A stretch of 37,441 bases of DNA from an uncultured bacterium (GTDB lineage: Bacteria > Bacillota > Clostridia > Lachnospirales > Lachnospiraceae), in NCBI GenBank assembly GCA_948467735.1, contig CAOKFN010000046.1:1-37441 (forward strand), given 5' to 3'. Shown piece by piece: positions 15,406 to 24,200 of the stretch (its first letter is position 1; every line of letters starts with the position of its first letter). The position numbers and the translations under genes were made by a program. The notes beneath the pieces are model-generated. The model was not told where the DNA came from. It ran no database searches and saw only the letters and a program-made list of their open reading frames with translations.

Positions 15406-16848
15406 ATGCGCAGATTTCTGCTGGCCGTACTGACAATTACTTTAGCGGCATGTCTGTTTTCGGGCAATCGGGCTTTAGCGGCGCCAAGGCTGCAGGACGT
15501 TTCTTCGGAGAAAAAGGTCGTAATTGTCATAGACCCGGGACATGGCGGTGAAAATCTTGGAACAACGCAGAATAATCACATGGAAGGAGAGCATTCCATA
15601 GAAAAAAACATGACTATGATCACGGCTCTTGCCATGTATGATGAATTAATTCTGTATGACAATGTGGAAGTGTATCTGACGCGCACAAAGGATATAGATA
15701 TTTCGTTAAAAGAGAGGGCGCAGTTTGCGGAGTCCATGGAGGCGGATTTTCTGTTCAGCATTCATTATAATGCTTCGGAGAATCATGAAGCGTTTGGCGC
15801 GGAGGTATGGGCGTCGGCATTTCAGCCTTATAACGGATACGGATATCAGTTTGGATATGAAATTCTTTCGGATCTGCGGGAAAAAGGCCTGCTGGTGAGA
15901 GGCATCAAGACGCGGCTGACCAGCAAGGGAGAAGATTATTATGGAATTATTCGGGAATCCGTGGGCTTGGGGGTTCCGGCAGTTATCATTGAACACTGTC
16001 ATGTGGATGAAGAACATGACGCAGAGTTCTGCGATGATGAGGAAAAATTGAAAGCATTCGGCAGGATGGACGCGACGGCTGCCGCGAGATACTTTGGGTT
16101 GAAAAGCAGTATTTTACATGTGGATTACTCGGAGGACTCCTTAGCGGAAGCAAGCGGGACGTCAAAAATAAAAGCCGCCGCAAATGATAAGACGAAACCG
16201 GATATGTGTGCGATTGAATTCTCTCATGCGGATTATGGGCGGGGTCGGCTTGGGTTAAAGGTTTCCGCCGCCGACTATGATTCCACGCTCCTGTATTACA
16301 GCTTCAGTCTGGACGGGGGCCGAACCTTCAGCGCCCGGAAACCTTGGCCGGAAAGCGATGCTTTGACATGCAGTTATCGTGATACATTTACTTTGAATTT
16401 GGATATCCCTCCGGGGATCAGGCCGAGGGTAATTGTTCGGGCATACAATTCCTATGATATGTATACGGAAAGCAATCTTTACACACACTCGGAAACATTT
16501 GGAGCGTCACAGGGAGGCGGAGCATCCGATTTGACGTCAGGAGGTTCAGAGGGGATATCCTCGTTTACGGGCGAGAATCCTGCTGCGGAAGGTGGAATCC
16601 GTATCCTGCGCATGGATGAGGCCCTCTTAAAATATGGCCAAATGGGAGAACCGGGTGCTATGGAAGGAGCAGACGTTCAAAGAGAAGAAAACGGCCTGCT
16701 TCTGAAAATTCTGACCTTCGGCTTTGGTTTAGCAGGCATTTTGCTCGTACTATTGACTGTTTTGCAGGGAATGATATATCACAGTCGCAGAAAACGCAGA
16801 GCTCAGTGGAGAAACGAGGCGGGGAACAACAGCAGCCAGCCCAGATAA
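15406..16848 (+). CDS. Membrane-anchored N-acetylmuramoyl-L-alanine amidase (Amidase_3)
   Basis: The enzyme cleaves the amide bond between MurNAc and the stem peptide in cell-wall peptidoglycan. A signal sequence (MRRFLLAVLTITLAACLFSG, site near RALA-AP) is followed by an Amidase_3 domain, about residues 40-225. Zinc and catalytic residues are visible in VIDPGHGGENLG (His), the EKN segment (Glu), FSIHYNAS (His) and IIEHCHVDEEHD (Glu). The middle is an unassigned beta-rich region ending in a Gly/Ser-rich linker, and the C-terminus has one membrane span (FGFGLAGILLVLLTVLQGM) before a basic tail. The mature protein is thus outside the cell with a C-terminal anchor. ATG 15406 follows AGAAAGGGG. 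Its last 46 bases overlap the convergent ylbJ gene. Confidence 0.88.
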   Translation: MRRFLLAVLTITLAACLFSGNRALAAPRLQDVSSEKKVVIVIDPGHGGENLGTTQNNHMEGEHSIEKNMTMITALAMYDELILYDNVEVYLTRTKDIDISLKERAQFAESMEADFLFSIHYNASENHEAFGAEVWASAFQPYNGYGYQFGYEILSDLREKGLLVRGIKTRLTSKGEDYYGIIRESVGLGVPAVIIEHCHVDEEHDAEFCDDEEKLKAFGRMDATAAARYFGLKSSILHVDYSEDSLAEASGTSKIKAAANDKTKPDMCAIEFSHADYGRGRLGLKVSAADYDSTLLYYSFSLDGGRTFSARKPWPESDALTCSYRDTFTLNLDIPPGIRPRVIVRAYNSYDMYTESNLYTHSETFGASQGGGASDLTSGGSEGISSFTGENPAAEGGIRILRMDEALLKYGQMGEPGAMEGADVQREENGLLLKILTFGFGLAGILLVLLTVLQGMIYHSRRKRRAQWRNEAGNNSSQPR

Positions 16849-17798
16849 AAAAGGCCGTTCAGCAGCGTCAGTATGATTTTGTGCAGAATATAGCCGCCGA
16901 TGGACAAATCGGAATTTCCGATGCAGCTATAGGTCTGTGCAATACAGGACATTCCGCCGAAGGACAGCGCCAGCAGGCTGTAAAGCGGCAGGGAAGCGCC
17001 CAGCATTCCCAGTCCTCCCGTGATTTCCAGAAGCGGGGCAAGGAGCGGCAGGGAGTGTCCCAAGAGAATATGGGGCAGCAGATTCAGCAGATTAAAAAGA
17101 ATCATATATCCTCCAAGGGTCAGTATACTCTGAACGGAAGCGTTGATGGATTGATTGATTTCATCCAAAAGCCTTTCGCCCAAGGGCATCTGCGCCGGGG
17201 GCAGGGCGGCGCTTAATTGTTTGGACGCAGAAGGGGCTAATTGTTTTGGACTGATTTCACAGCACACAAGCGAAGCTCTGCGTCCGTCCTGCTGCGGCAG
17301 GGACAGGTCTTTGAACAGAGTAAATCGAAGGACCAGCCCGTACAGCAGCGGAATTCCGTACATGCCGAAGAGATAGGGAAGCAGAAATTTCCTGTTGAGA
17401 AGGGGCAGTGCAAAGCTGCAGAAATAGACGGGGCCGATGTTGTTGCAGAAGGCTAGGAGGAATTCCGCTTCCCTTTTGGTAATCATCTGCCGCAGGTATA
17501 AATCATCCACCACCTTCGCCCCCATGGGGAAACCGCAGAGAAAGCCCGTCAGCATGGCATAACATACATTTTTCCGAACCTTGTAAAGAGGTTTGACGAT
17601 TGGGTATACAATCGACGCCGCTTTTTCCGTCAAATTCATTCGGACCATAACCCCGGATAGAATCATAAAGGGAAGAAGGGCGGGAATCATTTTTTGAAAC
17701 CATAATTCCAGACCCAGAACGGCATAGGACAGGCTGACGGAAGAATTTGTCAGGATGCAGGCGCAGAGTATCAAAAAGAAAATGGTCAATAAAATCAT
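16803..17798 (-). CDS. ylbJ: Sporulation integral membrane protein YlbJ
   Basis: YlbJ is a polytopic membrane protein with nucleoside-recognition (GATE-like) domains, expressed under sigma-E and needed for the spore cortex in Bacillus. The 331-aa product begins MILLTIFFLILCACIL. It has the repeated half-domain pattern with Gly-rich loops GFLCGFPMGAKVVDDLY and ALSFGGMSCIAQTYS, separated by a hydrophilic linker near residues 175-215. The frame is open from 17810, but GGAGG of that upstream ATG is the ribosome site for ATG 17798. It lies near rsmD-coaD, as in Bacillus, but inverted and with the amidase between. Its presence suggests a spore former. Confidence 0.88.
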   Translation of the reverse strand: MILLTIFFLILCACILTNSSVSLSYAVLGLELWFQKMIPALLPFMILSGVMVRMNLTEKAASIVYPIVKPLYKVRKNVCYAMLTGFLCGFPMGAKVVDDLYLRQMITKREAEFLLAFCNNIGPVYFCSFALPLLNRKFLLPYLFGMYGIPLLYGLVLRFTLFKDLSLPQQDGRRASLVCCEISPKQLAPSASKQLSAALPPAQMPLGERLLDEINQSINASVQSILTLGGYMILFNLLNLLPHILLGHSLPLLAPLLEITGGLGMLGASLPLYSLLALSFGGMSCIAQTYSCIGNSDLSIGGYILHKIILTLLNGLFYLGWLLLFPASFLH

Positions 17799-17878
17799 AG
17801 CTTCCTCCATGTTTGCTGTGATAAGTATACTGTCCGACAGGTTCCGTTGTACATTATATGAAAGAAAAAGGATTGTAT

Positions 17879-18586
17879 ATGCGTTTAGATAGATTTTTGT
17901 CCGAAATGAAGATAGGAACCAGAAGTCAGGTAAAAGAGCTGCTGCGTCAAGGACTTGTCGCCGTAAATGGAACCGTAGTAAAAAAAGCCGATTTTAAAAT
18001 ACAGGAGTTGACTGATCGAGTCTGCTTTCGGGGACAGCCGCTGCAGTATCGCCGTTTTGTTTACTATATGCTGAATAAGCCCAAGGGCGTGGTGTCCGCC
18101 ACACGGGACAATACGGTGCCAACGGTGGTTTCGCTGTTAAAAAACTGCAGAAGGGAGGATATTTTTCCGGTGGGCAGATTGGACAAGGATACGACCGGAT
18201 TGATGCTCCTCACTAATGACGGGGAGCTGGCGCATCGGCTGCTGTCTCCGAAAAGGCATGTGGACAAAACCTATCGGGTGTCGATAGAGCATCCTCTGAC
18301 AGTTGAGGAAAAGAAACGTCTGGAGCAGGGGCTGGATATTGGGGATGAGGCGCTCACTCTTCCGGCCCGTGTGGAAGTACTCGGAGATTCGGATATTCTG
18401 CTCACGATTCATGAGGGGAGATTTCATCAGGTGAAGCGCATGCTGCAGGCGGCGGGCAATTCTGTTCTGGAGCTGGAACGAATTTCTTTGGGCGGCTTGA
18501 TTTTGGACAGGGCATTGAAGCCGGGGGAATACAGGGAATTGACGGCCAAGGAGGTTGAGGGCTGTTATGAGGCCTGCGGATATTAG
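17879..18586 (+). CDS. 16S rRNA pseudouridine synthase, RsuA/RluB family
   Basis: The enzyme isomerises a specific uridine in rRNA to pseudouridine. An S4 RNA-binding domain occupies residues 1-60 (MRLDRFLSEMKIGTRSQVKE), followed by the catalytic domain with MLNKPKGVVSAT and GRLDKDTTGLMLLTNDGEL, where Asp102 is the predicted nucleophile. The RsuA-type ending EGRFHQVKRMLQAAG is present. A longer frame opens at ATG 17858, but AAAAAGGA at 17864-17872 is correctly spaced for ATG 17879 (235 aa). Small-subunit versus large-subunit specificity cannot be decided. It is divergent from ylbJ. Confidence 0.9.
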   Translation: MRLDRFLSEMKIGTRSQVKELLRQGLVAVNGTVVKKADFKIQELTDRVCFRGQPLQYRRFVYYMLNKPKGVVSATRDNTVPTVVSLLKNCRREDIFPVGRLDKDTTGLMLLTNDGELAHRLLSPKRHVDKTYRVSIEHPLTVEEKKRLEQGLDIGDEALTLPARVEVLGDSDILLTIHEGRFHQVKRMLQAAGNSVLELERISLGGLILDRALKPGEYRELTAKEVEGCYEACGY

Positions 18587-18649
18587 AAACGGCCGTCGGC
18601 TGCATATCGACAACAAAAAACTGGAACGGACGGTATTTGGAGGTTTAGC

Positions 18650-19351
18650 ATGAATAAAGAACAGGGCTGTCACAGGCGGCATGAAATGTTTCGGGAAATC
18701 GACGCAGTACTTTTTGATTTGGACGGCTCCCTTGTGGATTCCATGTGGGTATGGAAAGAAATCGATGTGGAATATCTGGGACGTTTTGGGATTTTGCTGC
18801 CGGAAGGATTTCAAACTGAAATACAGGGCATGAGCTTTTCGGAAACCGCTGTTTATTTTAAGGAACATTTTCCGATTCCGGATTCATTGGAGCGGATTAT
18901 GGAGGACTGGAACCGCATGGCTTGGGATAAATATAGCAATGAAGTACCTTTAAAGCCCGGAATTCCGGAATTTTTAAATTTCTGCCGGGCGGAAGGCATC
19001 AAGCTGGGAATTGCAACCAGCAATTCCAGAAAATTGGTGGAAAATATTGCCGGAGTTCACAAGCTGCGGGATTATTTTACATGTATTGTAACGGGATGTG
19101 ATGTGAAGCGGGGGAAACCGGCCCCGGATATTTATCTGGAAGCGGCGCGGCAGCTGGGAACGGCGCCCGAGAGATGTCTCGTATTTGAGGATATTGTGCA
19201 GGGAATTCAGGCGGGTAGAAACGCAGGAATGAGGGTCTGCGCCGTGGAAGACGCCTATTCCGCAGGTGAGAGAGAGGCAAAGAGAACTCTGGCGGACTAT
19301 TATATTGAGGATTACAGAGAATTGCTGCCTGTGGGCGGGGAGATGTCTTGA
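18650..19351 (+). CDS. HAD superfamily phosphatase (beta-phosphoglucomutase-like)
   Basis: The 233-aa protein has HAD motif I FDLDGSLVDSMWVWKE (nucleophile and acid Asp pair), motif II threonine in GIATSNSR, motif III lysine in GKPAPDIYLEAARQLG and motif IV in CLVFEDIVQGIQAGRNAGM. The helical cap between motifs I and II places it with beta-phosphoglucomutase-like sugar phosphatases. The SMWVW variant of motif I is common in clostridial members. ATG 18650 follows GGAGG by eight bases. The substrate is unknown; no carbohydrate genes adjoin. Downstream, the repeat-rich leader of ygiQ begins 15 bases after the stop. Confidence 0.88.
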   Translation: MNKEQGCHRRHEMFREIDAVLFDLDGSLVDSMWVWKEIDVEYLGRFGILLPEGFQTEIQGMSFSETAVYFKEHFPIPDSLERIMEDWNRMAWDKYSNEVPLKPGIPEFLNFCRAEGIKLGIATSNSRKLVENIAGVHKLRDYFTCIVTGCDVKRGKPAPDIYLEAARQLGTAPERCLVFEDIVQGIQAGRNAGMRVCAVEDAYSAGEREAKRTLADYYIEDYRELLPVGGEMS

Positions 19352-19366
19352 CGCAGACCCGACGAA

Positions 19367-19466
19367 CGGAAAACTGTTCTGAGGACAAGCGCCTGCCGGA
19401 TGGAAAACTGTTTTGAAGATGACGGCCTTCCGAACAAGAAAACCGCTGTGAGGATGGTCTGCCGGA
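19367..19466 (+). repeat. Three degenerate ~34-bp tandem repeats upstream of the YgiQ gene
   Basis: Units begin with GGAAAACTGTTCTGAGGA (19368), GGAAAACTGTTTTGAAGA (19402) and AGAAAACCGCTGTGAGGA (19437), each followed by a GC/CTGCCGG-type end. The spacing is 34 and 35 bases. They span the gap between the HAD gene and the likely ygiQ start, and an upstream ATG at 19400 arises inside the second unit. Confidence 0.6.
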
Positions 19467-19486
19467 GCGGGCGGATGGGAGCGAAT

Positions 19487-21463
19487 ATGGAAGAGAAGCA
19501 TTCCGTAAAAAACGGATTTTTGCCCATATCCAAAGAGGATATGCGAAGGCTGGGGATAGAACAGCTTGATTTTGTATATGTAATCGGAGACGCCTATGTG
19601 GATCATCCTTCCTTCGGACATGCCATTATCAGCAGAGTACTGGAGGCCCATGGTTATACGGTGGGCATCATTGCCCAGCCGGACTGGCGGGATGATAAGA
19701 GCGTCACCGTTCTAGGGCGGCCGAAGCTTGGCTTTTTGATTTCCGGCGGCAATATGGACAGCTGCGTGAACCATTATTCCGTCTCAAAAAAGAGACGGCC
19801 CGCAGACGCCTATACCCTCGGGGGAGAGGCGGGAAAAAGACCCGACCATGCCGCAGCCGTATATGGCAATCTGATTCGGCGTACTTATAAAGACGTCCCC
19901 ATCATTATAGGAGGGATAGAAGCAAGTCTTCGGCGGATGGCTCATTACGACTACTGGTCGGACAGCTTTAAACGCTCCATTCTTCTGGACAGTCAGGCGG
20001 ATTTGATTTCTTACGGAATGGGTGAAAAATCCATTGTGGAAATTGCCGACGCGCTGGCGGGCGGCATCTGTGTGAGGGACATTACCTTTATCCGGGGGAC
20101 GGTGTATCGCACAAAGGACCTATCCGGCATTTACGATTTCGTCACGCTGCCGGCCTATGACGAAATGCGGGCGGACAAGGCTCTGTATGCCAAAAGCTTT
20201 GCCATACAGAACGAAAATACGGATTTCTGTACCGGAAAACCTTTGGCTGAGGCGTATCCCAACGGGGTCTATGTGGTGCAGAACCCTCCACAGCCGCCGC
20301 TGACTACGGAAGAAATGGACGACATTTACGCGCTGCCTTATCAGAGAACCTACCACCCTTCTTATGAAGAAAAGGGAGGGGTGCCGGCCATAGAGGAAAT
20401 TAAATTTTCTCTGACCAGCAGCCGGGGCTGTTTCGGCGGCTGCAGCTTCTGCGCGCTTACCTTTCATCAGGGACGCACGGTTCAGGTGAGAAGCCATGAA
20501 TCCATCATAAATGAGGCGAAGCTGTTCCTGCAGGATCCTGATTTCAAGGGATATATCCATGATGTGGGAGGCCCGACAGCCAATTTCAGGCATCCTTCCT
20601 GCCAGAAACAGCTGACCAGCGGCGTCTGCAGGCAGAAACAGTGCCTGTTCCCGTCGCCCTGTCGAAATCTCAGGGTGGATCACAGCGACTATCTGGAACT
20701 GCTCCGAGAACTCAGAGAGCTGCCCGGAGTAAAAAAAGTGTTTGTGCGCTCGGGCATTCGGTTTGATTACCTGCTTGCCGATAAAGACGATATTTTTTTC
20801 CGGGAACTGGTGCAGCACCATATCAGCGGTCAATTAAAAGTGGCTCCGGAACATATTTCCGACGAAGTGCTGAAATATATGGGCAAGCCCTCCAACGCCG
20901 TATATGAACGCTTTACGGCAAAATATAAAAAATTAAACGCCGAAATGGGAAAAAATCAGTTTCTGGTGCCGTATCTTATGTCCTCCCACCCCGGTTCTTC
21001 CTTGAAGGAGGCAGTGGAATTGGCGGAATATCTGAGGGATTTGGGATATATGCCGGAACAGGTGCAGGATTTTTATCCCACGCCTTCCACGGCGGCCACA
21101 GTGATGTATTATACGGGGATTGATCCCAGAGACGGCAGGCCCGTGTATGTGTGCAGAAATCCTCATGAAAAAGCCATGCAGAGAGCGTTGATTCAGTATC
21201 GGAATCCTAAAAATTATGACTTGGTCTATGAAGCGCTGCTAAAAGCGAATAGAACCGATTTGATAGGATATGATAAGAAGTGTCTGATTCGGCCAAGGCC
21301 CTTTGGCAAAGACGGGAAGGCGCAAAAGCTATCTTCCCGTGAAAGCAGAGGAGGTAAGAGCGGGGATAAAAGAAATACGGATGATAAAAAGAAAGCATGC
21401 GGCAGAAAGACAATTCGCAATATTCATAAAAAGTGCAGCAGTCAGAAAACATCAAAGAAATGA
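19487..21463 (+). CDS. YgiQ family radical SAM protein (UPF0313)
   Basis: YgiQ proteins are radical SAM enzymes of unknown substrate. With the start chosen here the 4Fe-4S cysteines are C315, C319 and C322 in RGCFGGCSFCALTFHQGR. The N-terminal UPF0313 domain has VIGDAYVDHPSFGHAII and PIIIGGIEASLRRMAHYDYW. C-terminal to the core are VAPEHISDEVLKYMGKP and SSHPGSSLKEAVELAEYLRD. The final ~40 residues are basic and low-complexity (many Lys/Arg). The frame is open from ATG 19400, but GGGAG at 19477-19481 is well placed for ATG 19487 and the extra 29 residues are encoded by degenerate repeats, so 658 aa is preferred. SDR and membrane genes follow. Confidence 0.88.
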   Translation: MEEKHSVKNGFLPISKEDMRRLGIEQLDFVYVIGDAYVDHPSFGHAIISRVLEAHGYTVGIIAQPDWRDDKSVTVLGRPKLGFLISGGNMDSCVNHYSVSKKRRPADAYTLGGEAGKRPDHAAAVYGNLIRRTYKDVPIIIGGIEASLRRMAHYDYWSDSFKRSILLDSQADLISYGMGEKSIVEIADALAGGICVRDITFIRGTVYRTKDLSGIYDFVTLPAYDEMRADKALYAKSFAIQNENTDFCTGKPLAEAYPNGVYVVQNPPQPPLTTEEMDDIYALPYQRTYHPSYEEKGGVPAIEEIKFSLTSSRGCFGGCSFCALTFHQGRTVQVRSHESIINEAKLFLQDPDFKGYIHDVGGPTANFRHPSCQKQLTSGVCRQKQCLFPSPCRNLRVDHSDYLELLRELRELPGVKKVFVRSGIRFDYLLADKDDIFFRELVQHHISGQLKVAPEHISDEVLKYMGKPSNAVYERFTAKYKKLNAEMGKNQFLVPYLMSSHPGSSLKEAVELAEYLRDLGYMPEQVQDFYPTPSTAATVMYYTGIDPRDGRPVYVCRNPHEKAMQRALIQYRNPKNYDLVYEALLKANRTDLIGYDKKCLIRPRPFGKDGKAQKLSSRESRGGKSGDKRNTDDKKKACGRKTIRNIHKKCSSQKTSKK

Positions 21464-21586
21464 ATGCCTGAAAATAAAAAAGTCCTGCATTTTGGAATCA
21501 CACAAGCGGCAAATCCCCGGATTCGGGTATATACAGAATTTTTAGGCTATGAAATCAATATTTGAAGAATGGAGAGAGAACAGAGA

Positions 21587-22399
21587 ATGAATATTATCAT
21601 GATTACAGGCGCATCTTCAGGGATTGGCATGGAATTTGCATTACAGCTGGACGAGCATTTTGGTAATATTGACGAATTCTGGCTGATTGCGAGAAGCCGT
21701 GACAAACTAGGAACCGTGGCGGGGGCGCTAAAGCATAAGACCAGAATTTTTCCCATGGATATTACGGATCCAAAGAACCGGGCGGCCTTGGAGGATGCCG
21801 CTGCCGGAAATTATGAGGGGCATTCCGGCAGGATTGGTGCGTCCGGCAGGCCTGTGACCGTGAGGATGCTGATTAACTGCGCAGGCTATGGGATGATGGG
21901 GCGGTTTGAACAACAGGAAGGGGAAACGGCGCTGGGCATGATCCGTTTGAACTGCGAAGCGCTGACCGATTTGACCCACCGGATGATTCCTTATATGAGA
22001 CGGGGCAGCCGCATTATCCAGATGGCTTCCAGCGCGGCGTTTCTGCCCCAGCCGGATTTTGCGGTATATGCGGCTACAAAATCCTATGTGCTGAGCTTTT
22101 CCAGAGCTTTGGGCGAAGAGCTGAAGGATGCGGGCATCTATGTCACAAGCGTCTGTCCCGGTCCTGTGGATACGCCGTTTTTTGATATTGCGGAATCCAC
22201 AGGTACTACTTTGAGTGTGAAAAAGTATACCATGGTAAATGCGGACAGGGTGGCGAAGCTGGCATTGAAGGATTCCTATAAGAAACGCCCTATGAGCGTC
22301 TGCAGCCTGCCGATGAAAGCCTTTTTGGCGCTTTCCAAGGCATTGCCCCACAGTGTCATTTTGAAGATTATGGAGCAGATGAAGCAAAAAGGATGGTGA
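21587..22399 (+). CDS. Short-chain dehydrogenase/reductase (SDR), NAD(P)-dependent
   Basis: Classical SDR motifs are present: the cofactor loop TGASSGIGMEF, the NCAGYGMMGRF strand, and the active-site serine and Tyr-x3-Lys in MASSAAFL and YAATKSYVLSFSRAL. The PG motif CPGPVDTPFF follows. It resembles DltE/YqjQ-type reductases of about 265-270 aa. The frame is open from 21569, but GGAGAGAG of that region serves ATG 21587, where MNIIMITGASS starts, giving 270 aa. The substrate is unknown. The next gene starts five bases after the stop, so the two are probably coupled. Confidence 0.88.
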   Translation: MNIIMITGASSGIGMEFALQLDEHFGNIDEFWLIARSRDKLGTVAGALKHKTRIFPMDITDPKNRAALEDAAAGNYEGHSGRIGASGRPVTVRMLINCAGYGMMGRFEQQEGETALGMIRLNCEALTDLTHRMIPYMRRGSRIIQMASSAAFLPQPDFAVYAATKSYVLSFSRALGEELKDAGIYVTSVCPGPVDTPFFDIAESTGTTLSVKKYTMVNADRVAKLALKDSYKKRPMSVCSLPMKAFLALSKALPHSVILKIMEQMKQKGW

Positions 22400-22403
22400 A
22401 GCC

Positions 22404-22988
22404 ATGCAGCTAAAGAGGATGTTTTCCACGGATGGGGTAAAGGGAACGGTGAATTATCTGGATGTTCAGAAAAAATATGAAATCTGCCGCACGGCGATTT
22501 ATTTTGCGATTTCTATTTCTTTATTTGCGGCAGGTTATATCCAGACAGGTGAAAAGACAAATCTGTTGACGATAGCGGCGATTCTGGGCTGTCTGCCCGC
22601 CAGCAAAAGCGCCGTCAATGCGATAATGTTTCTGCGGTTTAAGAGCTGCGGCGAACAGGCGGCCGAGGAGATTGCCCAGCACAGTCAGGGTCTGCAATGC
22701 CTGTATGACATGGTCTTTACCTCTTATAAGAAAAATTATGTCATCGGCCATATGGCGGTGCGCGGCGGCAATATCTGTGGGTTTTCCGAAGACGGAAAGC
22801 TGGAGGAAAAAGAATTTTATCAGCATATCAGCGATATTTTAAAGCTGGATGGACATCAGAATGTGAACGTAAAGATTTTTACAAATCTGTCCAAATACAC
22901 GGAGCGTCTGGAACAGATGAAGGTTTTGGAAGAGGAGGCGGAAAGAACGCAGGCGATTCTTGCCACCTTGAAAAGCGTGGCGCTTTGA
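22404..22988 (+). CDS. Conserved membrane-associated protein of unknown function
   Basis: The 194-aa protein has two predicted membrane segments near the N-terminus: TAIYFAISISLFAAGYIQ (about residues 31-48) and a second from LLTIAAILGCLPAS to AIMFLRF (about 53-75). The remaining ~120 residues are soluble and mixed alpha/beta, with HMAVRGGNICGFSEDG and VNVKIFTNLSKYTERLEQM. I do not recognise a characterised family, though similar proteins occur next to pseudouridine synthase genes in Lachnospiraceae. It starts five bases after the SDR gene with AAAGGATGG upstream. It is probably co-transcribed with the SDR and the following RluA-type gene. Confidence 0.75.
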   Translation: MQLKRMFSTDGVKGTVNYLDVQKKYEICRTAIYFAISISLFAAGYIQTGEKTNLLTIAAILGCLPASKSAVNAIMFLRFKSCGEQAAEEIAQHSQGLQCLYDMVFTSYKKNYVIGHMAVRGGNICGFSEDGKLEEKEFYQHISDILKLDGHQNVNVKIFTNLSKYTERLEQMKVLEEEAERTQAILATLKSVAL

Positions 22989-23030
22989 AGGACGGGGAGA
23001 CGTTTTGATTATGAAGGGAAGGAATTAATT

Positions 23031-24167
23031 ATGCAGTCGGTTGAGATTGGGAAAAATCAGGCCGGACAGCGGCTGGATAAATTTTTACATAAATATCTGC
23101 CTCAAGCCGGCAATGGTTTTTTATATAAAATGCTTCGCAAAAAAAACATTACCTTGAACGGAAAAAAAGCGGAAGGCTCGGAGCTTCTGGTTCTGGGAGA
23201 CAAAGTGTGTTTTTTCTTTTCCGATGAAACTTTCGGGAAATTTTCGGGGCGGGCTCAAAATCCAAACTCTCAAAATATGAATCCTCAAAGTCAGAATTCT
23301 ATAAATCAGAATTTCAAAATACAGACTTTTCAAAAAAAGGATTCTGGGACGAAAGAATACGATGCGGCGTATCGCAGTCTGCGGGGCATCGATATTCTAT
23401 TTGAGGATGAAAACTTACTGATTTTGAATAAACCAGCGGGTGTTTTGACGCAGAAAGCATCTATGGAGGACTTAAGCCTCAATGAGTGGATGATAGGATA
23501 TCTGCTGGCACAGGGTTCGCTTCCCAAAGAAGAGCTGGCATTTTTCCGGCCTTCGGTCTGTAATCGTCTGGATAGGAATACCAGCGGCGTTGTGCTCTGC
23601 GGAAAGAGTCTGACAGGTCTGCAGTATTTGAGCGAATGTATCAGGGAGCGCAGGATTCGGAAATTTTACGGAGCGGTCTGTGTGGGAGAACTGCATGAAA
23701 AAACGTTGATGGAGAGCAGTTTTGTGAAGGATGAGCGCCGCAATCGGGCGATAGTGAATCCGGAGGTTTCGGATTTCAATTCCAAGTCATATGCATTTCC
23801 AAAGAAAGATTCCTCTTCTGAAATATATACCGTCTATGTGCCCGTGGCCGCCGCCGGGGGATATACTTTGCTGGAGGTGGAACTGATTACGGGCAAAACG
23901 CATCAAATCCGGGCACAGCTGGCTTATATGGGGCATCCTCTGGTGGGTGACTTCAAGTATGGCAGGAGAGAAGTGAATGATATTTTTAAAAAGAAATACG
24001 GGCTGAACTGCCAGCTGCTTCACGCCCACAGGGTAGTATTTCCCGAAGCGTCCCATGGGCCGGGCGCGGCGCTGAGCGGCAGGAGCATTTCCGCGCCATA
24101 TCCGGATATGTTTCTGAAGCTGCTAAACGGTCTGCATCTGCAGGCGGACAGAATTCCGAAAATGTAA
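23031..24167 (+). CDS. RluA family 23S rRNA pseudouridine synthase
   Basis: An S4 domain (residues 10-65, with QRLDKFLHKYLP and ITLNGKKAEG) precedes the catalytic RluA domain, with ENLLILNKPAGVLTQ and CNRLDRNTSGVVLCGK; Asp181 is the expected nucleophile. The ITGKTHQIRAQLAYMGHPLVGD block is the normal RluA ending. Residues 75-101, between S4 and catalytic domains, are an unusual Asn/Gln-rich insertion made of short repeats. At 378 aa the protein is longer than most RluD-type enzymes (~300 aa) mainly because of this insertion. ATG 23031 follows AAGGGAAGGAATTAATT. The uridine target cannot be told. Confidence 0.9.
   Translation: MQSVEIGKNQAGQRLDKFLHKYLPQAGNGFLYKMLRKKNITLNGKKAEGSELLVLGDKVCFFFSDETFGKFSGRAQNPNSQNMNPQSQNSINQNFKIQTFQKKDSGTKEYDAAYRSLRGIDILFEDENLLILNKPAGVLTQKASMEDLSLNEWMIGYLLAQGSLPKEELAFFRPSVCNRLDRNTSGVVLCGKSLTGLQYLSECIRERRIRKFYGAVCVGELHEKTLMESSFVKDERRNRAIVNPEVSDFNSKSYAFPKKDSSSEIYTVYVPVAAAGGYTLLEVELITGKTHQIRAQLAYMGHPLVGDFKYGRREVNDIFKKKYGLNCQLLHAHRVVFPEASHGPGAALSGRSISAPYPDMFLKLLNGLHLQADRIPKM
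23253..23333 (+). repeat. Asn/Gln-rich short repeats in the RluA linker
   Basis: TCAAAATCC, TCAAAATATGAATCC, TCAAAGTCAGAATTC, AATCAGAATT and TCAAAATACAGAC recur at about 15-18 base intervals and encode QN-rich sequence between S4 and catalytic domains. The region is clearly lower in GC than the surrounding gene. Confidence 0.55.
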
Positions 24168-24200
24168 TGAAACCAAAGCGGCGGAGGCAGGAAGTGAAAG

